Source: UPXZ01 sp047974405 (GTDB lineage: Bacteria > Bacteroidota > Bacteroidia > Bacteroidales > Paludibacteraceae). From it: DNA of 64,000 nt. The stretch lies in the NCBI GenBank assembly GCA_047974405.1, contig JBKECI010000042.1, forward strand, positions 10,910 to 74,909. The letters are read 5' to 3'. Positions 1-7,727 of the stretch are shown here, piece after piece; position 1 is the first letter of the stretch; each line of letters opens with the position of its first letter. Below the pieces are notes generated by a model. That model was not told the DNA's origin, did not search any database, and saw only the letters and a list, made by a program, of their open reading frames with translations. The position numbers were made by a program, and so were the translations under genes.

Positions 1-346
1 TTTCATACTATATTCGTCTGAGATAGTGAATAATTTTGAACTCAAAATATAATTTCCCTACAAATGTATGAAGTTATTTTAAAAAACAGATACGAAACTC
101 CAACAAAGTTCATAGGTTCTACTCCGATTTGAAATGTTGAATACGATGTGTCAAAAATTTTGGAGGATACCGATTTTATATTCTGCCGGGGTTGATTTGA
201 TTTTGACAATCGGTTTTGAGTTTATATGCTCTTTTTTGTCGAATATGGGTATATAGAAGCCATTGTAGCAATGATTGACGTAGAGCAAAGAAATGATGTA
301 AAATACACGTAACAAACTATTTTTCAAATATTTTTGATGTTTTTTA
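1..346. other. Intergenic region without a recognised gene
   Basis: I see no convincing coding sequence on either strand here. The stretch is AT-rich with frequent stops. It precedes the promoter and leader of the RRM gene that starts at 527. It may also hold the 3' flank of a gene lying outside the window. Confidence 0.5.
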
Positions 347-376
347 TTGTTTATTTAAAAAAAAGTCTTTTCTTTG
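347..376 (+). promoter_or_regulatory. Candidate promoter of the RRM gene
   Basis: A TTG at 347-349 lies 19 nt before TTTCTTTG at 369-376. This resembles the Bacteroidota pair TTTG / TAnnTTTG, although the TA of the -7 element is TT here. Transcription from about 383 would give a leader of roughly 140 nt. That leader contains small inverted repeats (TTGGT/ACCAA at 405-417), which would suit a gene controlled after transcription. Inference from spacing and consensus only. Confidence 0.35.
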
Positions 377-526
377 CAGTCGAAAGAAAGGTGTATTTTT
401 CGCTTGGTTAGACCAATAATGGTTTCTTCATATATTTTTTTGAGTTTCCTGTCTATTTTTTTAACCTTCCGTTTTTTATACTATTTCTAGTTAAAAACAT
501 ATTCAATTTTTAATTTCTTTATTTTA

Positions 527-772
527 ATGAACATTTATTTTGGAAACCTGAGCTACAAAGTTCGGGACAATGATCTGCAAAACGTTATTGCAGAGTACGG
601 TGAAGTAACTTCTTGCAGAATTATCAAAGACCGTGAAACCGGAAGATCAAAAGGTTTTGGTTTTGTTGAAATGGCCGATGACGCCGCTGCTTCAAAAATG
701 ATTGAAGAACTCAACGGAGCCGAATTGGATGGTAGAACACTTGTAGTGAAAGAAGCACGTCCGCGCGACTAA
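527..772 (+). CDS. RNA-binding protein with one RRM domain
   Basis: A small protein of 81 residues consisting of a single RNA recognition motif. RNP2 is IYFGNL at residues 3-8 and RNP1 is KGFGFVEM at 42-49, with the aromatic residues (Y4, F44, F46) that stack on RNA bases. Such short cytoplasmic RRM proteins occur in Bacteroidota and Cyanobacteria and are thought to bind AU-rich or structured mRNA; their exact targets are mostly unknown. It is monocistronic, with its own leader and a strong terminator 25 nt downstream. The start follows an A/T-rich leader without a Shine-Dalgarno sequence, as expected for this phylum. Family assignment is firm, the biological role is not. Confidence 0.93.
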   Translation: MNIYFGNLSYKVRDNDLQNVIAEYGEVTSCRIIKDRETGRSKGFGFVEMADDAAASKMIEELNGAELDGRTLVVKEARPRD

Positions 773-795
773 TTACTTTTCGTACAAACGTATTA

Positions 796-837
796 AAAAC
801 TCCCGAATCTCAGAAAAGAAGATTCGGGAGTTTTTTT
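796..837 (+). terminator. Rho-independent terminator of the RRM gene
   Basis: The arms ACTCCCGAATCT and AGATTCGGGAGT form a 12-bp GC-containing stem (extended by A/T pairs) around a short loop, followed by seven T. It lies just after the RRM stop codon. Confidence 0.9.
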
Positions 838-1136
838 ATTTGGGGATGAACTCTTTTTCCCTATCTATCTTTGGTATCCATACTTCATTTAATTATCTAT
901 TAGTTATCACCACACAATCATTCTAAACATATCAAAGCGGGTGCCTTTTTTAGAAAATAATCTTTGGGAGTATGCTCTTGTGCGTAAGAAAATAAAACCA
1001 AGCACTATGGCCGGCATTCAAGTCATAGATAAAAGTAAAGGGTAAGTAGTGTCAAAACTGCAGACAGCAACCCAAACAATATCGACAAAATAATCCATTC
1101 GGGATAATTATCAACTTGCTGTTCGGTTTAGTATGC
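838..1136. other. Intergenic region, nothing recognised
   Basis: About 300 nt lie between the RRM terminator and the terminator of the convergent decarboxylase operon. I see no plausible gene or RNA. Confidence 0.5.
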
Positions 1137-1179
1137 AAAAAAGCATCTGTTTTTTTATTGAAAAAACAGATGCTTTTTT
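1137..1179 (-). terminator. Terminator of the methylmalonyl-CoA decarboxylase operon
   Basis: AAAAAAGCATCTG and its complement CAGATGCTTTTTT form a long stem 30 nt beyond the stop codon of mmdB. Read on the minus strand, the stem ends in a T run, as expected for a terminator of the leftward operon. It is nearly symmetrical and could also act on the plus strand. Confidence 0.85.
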
Positions 1180-1208
1180 CTGTGCAAAGTATTAAACATA
1201 TTATTTCT

Positions 1209-2444
1209 TTACCCCAACATGCTCAACAAAATACCGGCTGCTACAGCCGAGCCTATCACGCCGGCCACATTGGGTCCCATAGCGTGCATCAGCAGGTGAT
1301 TATTTTTATCGTTTTGCAACCCTACATCTTGTACTACACGGGCAGAGTCAGGCACAGCAGATACGCCTGCAGCTCCAATCAGAGGATTAAGTTTATACTC
1401 CCCTTTTAAGAAGAGATTCATCAACTTGGCAAACAACAATCCGCCTGCCGTAGCAATTACAAATGATAATGCCCCTAAGAAGAAAATTTTAAGCGAATCT
1501 ATCGTAAGAAATTTATCTGCTTGGGTAGATGCCCCTACGGTTAACCCCAATAGTATGGTAATGGTATTGATAAGGGCATATCTGGCTGTGTCTGCCAATC
1601 TTTCCGTAACTCCCGACTCTTTCAGCAGGTTGCCAAAAAATAACATTCCCAACAGGGGTAACGCACTTGGCGAAATAAAAGTTGTAAGGAGCATGCCGAT
1701 AATGGGGAAAATGATTTTTTCGGTTTTGGAAACCTGTCTGGGAGCTTTCATCTTCATTTTACGCTCTTTTTTTGTAGTCAGCAGGTTCATCACCGGCGGT
1801 TGAATAAGCGGAACAAGCGCCATATACGAATAAGCCGCGACGGCAATGGCTCCAATCAACTCGGGTGCCAACTTGGACGATAAGAAAATAGCGGTAGGTC
1901 CATCGGCACCTCCAATAATACCAATGGCGCCTGCCTGCTCCGGAGTAAAGCCGAGGGCAAATGCACCAATAAACGTGAGGAAAATACCAATCTGAGAGGC
2001 CGCTCCCAAAAGCATCAATTTAGGATTGGAAATAAGAGCAGAAAAATCTGTCATAGCCCCTATTCCCAAAAATATAAGGGGAGGATACCAGCCTTGAATT
2101 ACACCAGAATAAAGTATGTTCAGCACCGAACCCTCTTCGTAAATTCCTATTTTATAGCCTTCAGTAAATGGTATATTCCCAACCAATATCCCAAAACCAA
2201 TGGGTACCAACAGCAGCGGTTCCCAATGCTTTTTTATACCAAGGAATATAAATGTAAGACCTACTATTATCATCACCAAATACTTGAGTTCAAAATTCGC
2301 ATATCCGGTATTACTCCAAAATCCTTGCAAACTGCTCCAAGCATTTCTTGCATTCTCTTGTGTCTCCTGTCCGTATGCAGTAAAGATTACCGCAACAAGC
2401 AGTGTACACAATAAAATTATTTTTCTTGTTTTGTTTTGTTTCAT
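1209..2444 (-). CDS. mmdB: Methylmalonyl-CoA decarboxylase beta subunit (Na+ pump)
   Basis: Integral membrane subunit of the biotin-dependent sodium-translocating decarboxylase family (OadB/MmdB/GcdB). It takes the carboxyl group from carboxybiotin, decarboxylates it and exports Na+. The 411 residues contain about ten hydrophobic segments. Typical family motifs include GIIGGADGPTAIF near residues 175-187, the stretch that holds the conserved Asp of the ion site, and the glycine-rich PLIGAAGVSAVPDSARV near the C-terminus. An extra hydrophobic N-terminus (about residues 8-25) precedes a periplasmic loop, as seen in other Bacteroidota homologues. It is the last gene of the operon, 12 nt after mmdC. 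The substrate (methylmalonyl-CoA rather than oxaloacetate) is inferred from the epimerase and carboxyltransferase in the same operon. Confidence 0.93.
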   Translation of the reverse strand: MKQNKTRKIILLCTLLVAVIFTAYGQETQENARNAWSSLQGFWSNTGYANFELKYLVMIIVGLTFIFLGIKKHWEPLLLVPIGFGILVGNIPFTEGYKIGIYEEGSVLNILYSGVIQGWYPPLIFLGIGAMTDFSALISNPKLMLLGAASQIGIFLTFIGAFALGFTPEQAGAIGIIGGADGPTAIFLSSKLAPELIGAIAVAAYSYMALVPLIQPPVMNLLTTKKERKMKMKAPRQVSKTEKIIFPIIGMLLTTFISPSALPLLGMLFFGNLLKESGVTERLADTARYALINTITILLGLTVGASTQADKFLTIDSLKIFFLGALSFVIATAGGLLFAKLMNLFLKGEYKLNPLIGAAGVSAVPDSARVVQDVGLQNDKNNHLLMHAMGPNVAGVIGSAVAAGILLSMLG

Positions 2445-2456
2445 TTTCGTACTTTT

Positions 2457-2900
2457 TTATTCAAACTCAAACAGTACCTCGTCTTGCAATACGGCTGCTC
2501 CTACCGGTGCGCATACTTTTATTATTTTGCCGTCTTTTTCTGCCAAAATGTTGTTTTCCATTTTCATAGACTCCATCACCATCAATACGTCTCCTTCTTT
2601 GAACGTATCGCCCTCTTTGACCAATACTTTCAGTATATTGCCTGGAAGTGGAGATTTCAGACTTTTGGAACTTGGTTTTACTCCGGCAGAAACGGGGGTA
2701 AACTTATCTTTAGTCTCTCCCGGCTTTCTTTCTATCTCTTTGCGAACAAGTACAGGAGTTTTCGAAGATTTTTTCTCTTCCTGGTTGATTTTGACGGAAA
2801 AAGGCGAACCGTTTACTTCCAAGTCGGCAATATCGTCTTCTATCCCTCTTACTACCACTTCGTAATTTCCTCCATTGATTGTGAATTTATATTTTTTCAT
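2457..2900 (-). CDS. mmdC: Biotin carboxyl carrier subunit
   Basis: Carries the carboxyl group between the carboxyltransferase (MmdA) and the membrane pump (MmdB). The 147-residue protein has an N-terminal beta-rich segment (1-45), a charged, proline-containing linker (about 45-80), and a biotinyl domain (about 82-147). In that domain the motif ESMKMEN places the biotinylated lysine at K113. It sits between the gamma-type anchor and the beta subunit, as in other Na+-translocating decarboxylases. Biotin must be attached by a ligase encoded elsewhere. Confidence 0.93.
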   Translation of the reverse strand: MKKYKFTINGGNYEVVVRGIEDDIADLEVNGSPFSVKINQEEKKSSKTPVLVRKEIERKPGETKDKFTPVSAGVKPSSKSLKSPLPGNILKVLVKEGDTFKEGDVLMVMESMKMENNILAEKDGKIIKVCAPVGAAVLQDEVLFEFE

Positions 2901-2919
2901 GTCTATTTTAGCTGGTTTA

Positions 2920-3264
2920 TTATTTTTGAAAATTATTTATCCCGTAAATTTTTGAACTCCAAGGAGAGTATCTTTTCTGTATCCGCTTGATGGTAATCAC
3001 GTTGCTCTCCTGATCGTGTATCTCTTCTTCTTGCAGATACAAGTGAAGCGCCACAGATATGGCAGCCATTTTGTCTGTATCGAGCGAAGATGTTTTCTCT
3101 TCCGGAGTACCAGATTTAATCGAACGTTTTTTTAACGTGTTGGTGCTTAACTTGGCACTGATGAGAAATGCAAATACCAACAATGTTAAAGCTGTGAATA
3201 CAACAGAAATTCCTATCGCTGACTCCAACAAGATATCGGATAGTGATGAAAAAGCAAATATCAT
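2920..3264 (-). CDS. mmdD: Small membrane anchor subunit (OadG family)
   Basis: A 114-residue protein with one N-terminal transmembrane helix (about residues 13-36) and a charged cytoplasmic tail ending in a region rich in K/R and aromatic residues. This is the plan of the oxaloacetate decarboxylase gamma / methylmalonyl-CoA decarboxylase delta family, which holds the complex together at the membrane. The position between the carboxyltransferase and carrier genes supports it. Sequence conservation in this family is low, so the call rests on size, topology and context. Confidence 0.82.
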   Translation of the reverse strand: MIFAFSSLSDILLESAIGISVVFTALTLLVFAFLISAKLSTNTLKKRSIKSGTPEEKTSSLDTDKMAAISVALHLYLQEEEIHDQESNVITIKRIQKRYSPWSSKIYGINNFQK

Positions 3265-3316
3265 AATATTCTATTGATTTTATTTTTAAATAATTGTGTA
3301 TTTCTAAGTCTGTTTG

Positions 3317-4876
3317 TTACAGCGGGATGTTGGAATGCTTGCGAGGGGGGTTTACCACTTTTTTGGTTTGCAAAGCTTCGAACGCACGAATCACACGAAA
3401 ACGGGTGTTGCGGGGTTCAATCACATCATCAATGTAACCATAGGATGCCGCTTGATAAGGATTGGCAAATTTTTCTTTGTATTCTGCTTCTTTTTCCGCG
3501 ATGTACTTCGCCCTATCTTCTTCTTTTTCTATTTTGGATATAGAACGCCCTTCTAACACTTCAATGGCACCGGCAGCTCCCATAACGGCTATTTCTGCGG
3601 TGGGCCAAGCATAGTTAAAGTCTCCGCGAAGCTGTTTGCTACTCATCACATCATGAGCCCCTCCATACGATTTGCGTATGGTAATAGTTACTTTAGGCAC
3701 AGTGGCTTCTCCGTAGGCAAACATCAGTTTTGCTCCGTGTATAATAATACCGGCATACTCCTGCCCCGAACCGGGTAAAAATCCGGGGACATCAACCAGT
3801 GTAAGAATCGGGATATTGAATGCATCGCAAAAACGGACAAACCGAGCGGCTTTGCGCGAGGCGTCGCAATCGAGAACCCCTGCCAAAAAGTTGGGTTGAT
3901 TGGCTATAATGCCAGTGGAAGCGCCGTTGAAACGGGCAAAACCGACAATAATGTTACGTGCATAATGGCGGTGTACTTCCAAAAACTCTCCGTTATCTAC
4001 AATACTATGAATGATGTCTTTCATGTCGTAAGGCATATTGGGATTATCCGGCACTATCTCGTTTAACGTGTCTTCTAAACGGTCTATGGGATCGTTGGTG
4101 GTAAACAGTGGAGGTTCTTCCAAATTGTTTTGAGGGATGTAAGAGAGTATTTTTCTTATCAGAAGCATACCTTCCTGCTCGTCTTCTACCTTAAAATGGC
4201 TTACTCCCGATTTACGGGCATGAACATCGGCACCTCCTAGATCGTCGGTCGAAATATCTTCGCCGGTTACCGATTTTACAACTTTAGGACCGGTAACAAA
4301 CATATAGCTATTTTCTTTGGTCATCAGTATAAAGTCGGTAAGGGCGGGAGAGTAAACGGCTCCTCCGGCACAGGGTCCAAAAATGGCAGATATCTGAGGA
4401 ATTACTCCGGAGGCCAGAATGTTTCTTTCGAAAATTTCAGCATAGCCGGCAAGCGACGTTACCCCTTCTTGTATGCGGGCACCTCCCGAATCGTTGACAC
4501 CGATGACAGGCGCCCCCATTTTCATAGCCATATCCATCACTTTACATATTTTTTGGGCCATAGTTTCGGAGAGCGACCCTCCAAATACGGTAAAATCTTG
4601 AGCGTATATAAATACGATGCGTCCGTCTATTGTTCCGTGTCCGGTAACTACCCCGTCACCCATATATTTTTCATTTTCAAGTCCAAAATTGCTGCAACGA
4701 TGGGTTACAAACATGTCAAACTCTTCAAAACTGCCTTCGTCCAACAAAAATTCTATCCGTTCGCGGGCAGTGAGTTTCCCTTTGGCATGTTGCGATACTA
4801 TCCGTTTTTCGCCTCCGCCAAGTTTTGCTACGACACGTTTCTCAATCAAGTCTTGTACTTTTTCCTGGTTTTTCAT
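3317..4876 (-). CDS. mmdA: Methylmalonyl-CoA decarboxylase alpha subunit (carboxyltransferase)
   Basis: A 519-residue acyl-CoA carboxyltransferase of the propionyl/methylmalonyl-CoA family (two crotonase-like halves). It moves the carboxyl group of (S)-methylmalonyl-CoA to biotin on MmdC. Typical signatures are the GGGEKRIVSQHAKGKLTARERI start region, the glycine-rich FGPCAGGAVYSPALTDF in the first half, and GSGQEYAGIIIHGAKLMFAYGEATVPKVT in fragments of the second half. Length matches the family (about 510-520). It is the second gene of the operon, 35 nt after mce. The same family includes propionyl-CoA carboxylase beta chains, but no biotin carboxylase gene is present and the Na+ pump subunits are, which favours decarboxylation. 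Confidence 0.93.
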   Translation of the reverse strand: MKNQEKVQDLIEKRVVAKLGGGEKRIVSQHAKGKLTARERIEFLLDEGSFEEFDMFVTHRCSNFGLENEKYMGDGVVTGHGTIDGRIVFIYAQDFTVFGGSLSETMAQKICKVMDMAMKMGAPVIGVNDSGGARIQEGVTSLAGYAEIFERNILASGVIPQISAIFGPCAGGAVYSPALTDFILMTKENSYMFVTGPKVVKSVTGEDISTDDLGGADVHARKSGVSHFKVEDEQEGMLLIRKILSYIPQNNLEEPPLFTTNDPIDRLEDTLNEIVPDNPNMPYDMKDIIHSIVDNGEFLEVHRHYARNIIVGFARFNGASTGIIANQPNFLAGVLDCDASRKAARFVRFCDAFNIPILTLVDVPGFLPGSGQEYAGIIIHGAKLMFAYGEATVPKVTITIRKSYGGAHDVMSSKQLRGDFNYAWPTAEIAVMGAAGAIEVLEGRSISKIEKEEDRAKYIAEKEAEYKEKFANPYQAASYGYIDDVIEPRNTRFRVIRAFEALQTKKVVNPPRKHSNIPL

Positions 4877-4911
4877 CTTTTGTTATGTTAAATATTTTGA
4901 TAGTAATAAAT

Positions 4912-5334
4912 TTAAATACAATCGTGTCCGGCAGGATTTTCGCACAACTCCATCAATACTCCAAAGGTAGATTTTGGATGTAAAAATGCGATATTTAATC
5001 CTTCGGCCCCTTTGCGAGGTTGCTTGTCTATCAGCTGCACTCCTTGTTGCTCTAACTCCTCGAGCCGTCCTTGCAAACCTTGCACCGCAAAAGCCACATG
5101 ATGAACTCCCTCACCTCTCTTTTCGATAAATTTGGCTACTGGGCTATCCTCACTTGTTGCTTCCAGCAGTTCGATTTTGGTTTGTCCGATCTTGAAAAAT
5201 GCCGTTTTAACTTTTTGTTCTGTAACTTCTTCTATGGCATAACACTCCGCTCCTAAAATTTTGCCATAGAATGGTATGGCCGTATCCAAACTTTTTACGG
5301 CTATACCCAAATGCTCAATGTGGCTTGGTTTCAT
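4912..5334 (-). CDS. mce: Methylmalonyl-CoA epimerase
   Basis: A 140-residue VOC-superfamily protein that interconverts (R)- and (S)-methylmalonyl-CoA, linking B12-dependent mutase to the decarboxylase in succinate-to-propionate fermentation. The metal-binding pattern is visible: IEHLGIAV with H8, GVHHVAF in the middle, and an Glu in the C-terminal GVLMELCE. Length equals that of known epimerases. It is the first gene of the operon and has a good Bacteroidota-type promoter upstream. Confidence 0.93.
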   Translation of the reverse strand: MKPSHIEHLGIAVKSLDTAIPFYGKILGAECYAIEEVTEQKVKTAFFKIGQTKIELLEATSEDSPVAKFIEKRGEGVHHVAFAVQGLQGRLEELEQQGVQLIDKQPRKGAEGLNIAFLHPKSTFGVLMELCENPAGHDCI

Positions 5335-5436
5335 AAATGAATAATTGTTTGTTATAATTATATATATGTATTTTTTATGTATTTTTGAGCGTTGCCATTA
5401 ATTTAGATATTTTTTTCCTTAATGGAGCGGTGGCTG

Positions 5437-5466
5437 CAAATTTACAAATTTCGTATGACTTTTCAA
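5437..5466 (-). promoter_or_regulatory. Promoter of the mce-mmd operon
   Basis: On the minus strand, TTG (complement of 5464-5466) is followed after 19 nt by TAAATTTG (complement of 5437-5444). This fits the Bacteroidota TTTG / TAnnTTTG promoter. Transcription would start near 5430, about 95 nt before the mce start codon. Confidence 0.6.
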
Positions 5467-5552
5467 TGGAAAAAATGATTTATTTTTTTGTTTTCCTACA
5501 ACGCAAAATTGGTCTTACTTTTACTATCTATAGGTTTTCAAAGTCTTTATTA

Positions 5553-5804
5553 GAGATTATATAAACTAGTATGACATATGCCTGTATCTCAAAAATTTAA
5601 ATCGACACATCTTTTTCTATGGGGAGCTAACGGATGAAAATTACAAATTTCAATTCCCCTAAATCTCCTTTCGACAAAGGAGACTTGAGAAATTCTCTCT
5701 GTGCAAAAAAGATTGAAACAATCTATCATCAGGGAAGGAGACAAGAAAAATTGGAACATTTTACTAATAATAAGAATCATAACAAACTAAATCTGTATAA
5801 TGCC
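5553..5804 (+). repeat. MITE-like interspersed repeat, copy 1
   Basis: A 252-bp non-coding element, one of four in this window. Its left end GAGATTATATAAACTAGT and right end (read inward on the other strand) GGCATTATACAGATT are imperfect inverted repeats. It is flanked by TATTA (5548-5552) and TATTG (5805-5809), a 5-bp target-site-like duplication with one mismatch. The interior contains an imperfect fold-back around CCCCTAAATCTCCTTT. A 63-codon reading frame inside it is a by-product of the repeat. No transposase is encoded. Confidence 0.88.
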
Positions 5805-5897
5805 TATTGAATAATGATTTTTTTGTAAATTATTTTTTTTAAGATATTGATTTTCATTCAATTTGTTTCCATCCAAAAAAAAACGAGGTGTTTTTTA

Positions 5898-5927
5898 TTT
5901 GGATTCGCCAAAAATAGATTAATTTTG
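5898..5927 (+). promoter_or_regulatory. Promoter of tRNA-Pro
   Basis: TTTG at 5898-5901 and TAATTTTG at 5920-5927 are separated by 18 nt, an almost perfect match to the Bacteroidota housekeeping promoter. The predicted start near 5934 is just upstream of the tRNA. Confidence 0.8.
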
Positions 5928-5941
5928 CGTGAAAGTTATAG

Positions 5942-6014
5942 CGGGATGTAGCGCAGTTGGTAGCGTGCTACGTTCGGGACGTAGAGGTCGCTGGTTCGAA
6001 TCCAGTCATCCCGA
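5942..6014 (+). tRNA. tRNA-Pro (anticodon CGG)
   Basis: A 73-nt cloverleaf. The acceptor CGGGATG (5942-5948) pairs with CATCCCG (6007-6013), the discriminator is A, and the anticodon stem carries the loop TTCGGGA, giving anticodon CGG. The T arm contains GGTTCGAATCC. The C1-G72 start and GTAGCGCAG D-arm are usual for bacterial tRNA-Pro. CCA is not encoded. It reads the proline codon CCG. Confidence 0.95.
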
Positions 6015-6026
6015 CATCACTATCGA

Positions 6027-6070
6027 AAAAGAAGTTCAAATAAAATATCCCTTTGAGCTTCTTTTTTTTT
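6027..6070 (+). terminator. Terminator of tRNA-Pro
   Basis: AAGAAGTTCAAA pairs with TTTGAGCTTCTT (one G-T pair) across an 11-nt loop and is followed by a long T run, about a dozen nt after the tRNA. Confidence 0.85.
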
Positions 6071-6132
6071 TATTTCAATAGCTTGGTTCGGTTTTTGTTC
6101 GTTTCTTTTATAATCAATCAATATTTACAACT

Positions 6133-6642
6133 ATGAAAAAGTTTTTTTTATTTTTAGCATTTTCTTTATTTTTATCCACGTTCAACTCCTGTAAATTGAA
6201 CGATGGATATTCGGACTACACTCCTAAAATTGTACTGTTCAATCCGGCTCAATTGAATTCGGATAGCGCTCTGTATTTCAAATCCACCACCAACGTGAGG
6301 GTAGGAAAAATAGATTCGTTACACGTAGGAGATACGCTGAGATTGAAAATAGGTATGGATGCGTATCTGAATACGCTGATTCAGTTTGACTATTCGATTA
6401 ACGACACCGCAGCCTTTAAAGCTATAATTCCCGACTCTATCAAAAGCGTATTTGAGAGTATGGATTATAGCAAGGGAAAATTTTTATTCGACCCTCGGTA
6501 TTCGGTGGTTATACTACCGATAGATTTTATTGCATTGAAACAGTCCGATTCTATTTCTTGCGCTTTCAAAGTTTATTCTAATGCAGTAAAAGTAAGCAAT
6601 GAGGACGCTATCGGATTTGTTACTAAAATCAAACCGCAATAA
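6133..6642 (+). CDS. Hypothetical lipoprotein
   Basis: The 169-residue product begins with a lipoprotein signal peptide (hydrophobic residues 4-16, then the cysteine C20 in the lipobox-like FNSC). The mature part is rich in beta-type, Ser/Asp-containing segments and has no domain that I recognise. It lies 66 nt upstream of the GH16 gene on the same strand. It may therefore be a surface glycan-binding or accessory protein for that enzyme, but this is only a guess from position. Could equally be an unrelated small outer-membrane lipoprotein. Confidence 0.75.
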   Translation: MKKFFLFLAFSLFLSTFNSCKLNDGYSDYTPKIVLFNPAQLNSDSALYFKSTTNVRVGKIDSLHVGDTLRLKIGMDAYLNTLIQFDYSINDTAAFKAIIPDSIKSVFESMDYSKGKFLFDPRYSVVILPIDFIALKQSDSISCAFKVYSNAVKVSNEDAIGFVTKIKPQ

Positions 6643-6708
6643 CACTGTACTCTTTTATCAGACTGCCGGCTAATCTCCGGCACAAAGCAAAGAAAAAAGA
6701 CATATTAA

Positions 6709-7566
6709 ATGACATCAATACGGTTGAAATTATTGTTTCTCATGACTTTACTTTTAGTTGGAATGTCGGGATTTTCACAACCGACAACCGATGGTAATGC
6801 GTGGAAGTTGGCCTGGAGCGACGAGTTTGATATTGACGGAGCATTGAACAACGAAATCTGGAATTTTGAGGAAGGATTTGTGAGAAACAACGAAGCGCAG
6901 TGGTATCAGCCAAACAATGCTTTTTGCAAGGGAGGTAAGCTAATTATAGAAGCAAGGCGGGAGAAAACAAAAAACCCCCGCTACCAACCAGGGTCACAAG
7001 ACTGGCAAAAAAATAGAGAGTATGCCGAATACACCTCGTCTAGTGTGAATACAGCCGGCAAAAGAGAATTCTTATACGGGCGTTTCGAAATTTGCGCCAA
7101 AATAGATACACTACTAGGATTGTGGCCCGCAATATGGACACTCGGCATACAGGGAGAATGGCCCCGCAACGGTGAAATCGATATCATGGAATGCTATCCC
7201 ATTGGCGGTGTTCCACACTTGCTGGCAAACGTTGCTACCGGAACTCAAAAACAGTATGTTGCCAAATGGAACAGTAAAACCCTACCTGTAAAATATTTTA
7301 CAGAAAAAGATAGCAACTGGATACATAAATTCCATGTATGGCGTATGGATTGGGATGAAGATACGATACATATCTATTTGGACGATATATTGCTCCATGT
7401 TGTACAAACCGAATTGATGAAAAATCCCGACGGTTCTCAGCCTTTCAGACAACCTCATTATCTGCTACTGAATATGGCAATTGGCGGAAATAATGGAGGT
7501 AATCCCTCCGCTACCCATTTTCCACAGCGGTATGAAATTGATTATGTGCGGGTATATCAAAAATAG
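6709..7566 (+). CDS. Secreted GH16 family glycoside hydrolase
   Basis: A 285-residue beta-jelly-roll hydrolase with a signal peptide (about 1-23). The catalytic motif EIDIME is present, with nucleophile E156, assisting D158 and acid/base E161; the LWPAIWTLG and WSDEFD motifs of GH16 flank it. The ExDxxE spacing is that of the laminarinase-like branch. Members cleave beta-1,3- or mixed-linked beta-glucans, agars or carrageenans, and some Bacteroidota GH16 enzymes act as endo-O-glycanases on mucins, so substrate cannot be assigned here. It follows the lipoprotein at 6133 and precedes the DUF2264 gene. The protein has no sorting domain and no lipobox. Confidence 0.92.
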   Translation: MTSIRLKLLFLMTLLLVGMSGFSQPTTDGNAWKLAWSDEFDIDGALNNEIWNFEEGFVRNNEAQWYQPNNAFCKGGKLIIEARREKTKNPRYQPGSQDWQKNREYAEYTSSSVNTAGKREFLYGRFEICAKIDTLLGLWPAIWTLGIQGEWPRNGEIDIMECYPIGGVPHLLANVATGTQKQYVAKWNSKTLPVKYFTEKDSNWIHKFHVWRMDWDEDTIHIYLDDILLHVVQTELMKNPDGSQPFRQPHYLLLNMAIGGNNGGNPSATHFPQRYEIDYVRVYQK

Positions 7567-7630
7567 GCTTGCAGTATCCGAAGACAAATTGATAGTTTGA
7601 TACTGTTATTTTACTTGCGTTCGATTATTT

Positions 7631-7721
7631 TGACACTATAATGAACTTGATTGACCTTATTTTTTTATAAAAACAAAAAAAAATGAGTACTTTTGGTTAA
7701 TTAAAGTTCATTATAGTGTCA
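7631..7721. repeat. Perfect 18-bp inverted repeat upstream of the DUF2264 gene
   Basis: TGACACTATAATGAACTT (7631-7648) is repeated exactly inverted at 7704-7721, separated by 55 bp; weaker complementarity continues inwards. The right arm ends 6 nt before the ATG at 7728. It could be a paired operator, a leader hairpin, or a tiny fold-back insertion. It was not found elsewhere in the window. Confidence 0.85.
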
Positions 7722-7727
7722 TTTATC

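Noticed and set aside
1116..2865. Plus-strand open frames opposite mmdB and mmdC
   Set aside because: They are antisense shadows of strongly conserved genes, with no start context or homology of their own.
3317..4876. Propionyl-CoA carboxylase rather than methylmalonyl-CoA decarboxylase
   Set aside because: No biotin carboxylase gene is nearby, while the Na+ pump beta subunit and small anchor are in the same operon with the epimerase.
5589..5780. 63-codon open frame on the minus strand
   Set aside because: It lies wholly within repeat copy 1, is not kept in the other copies, and has no protein-like features.
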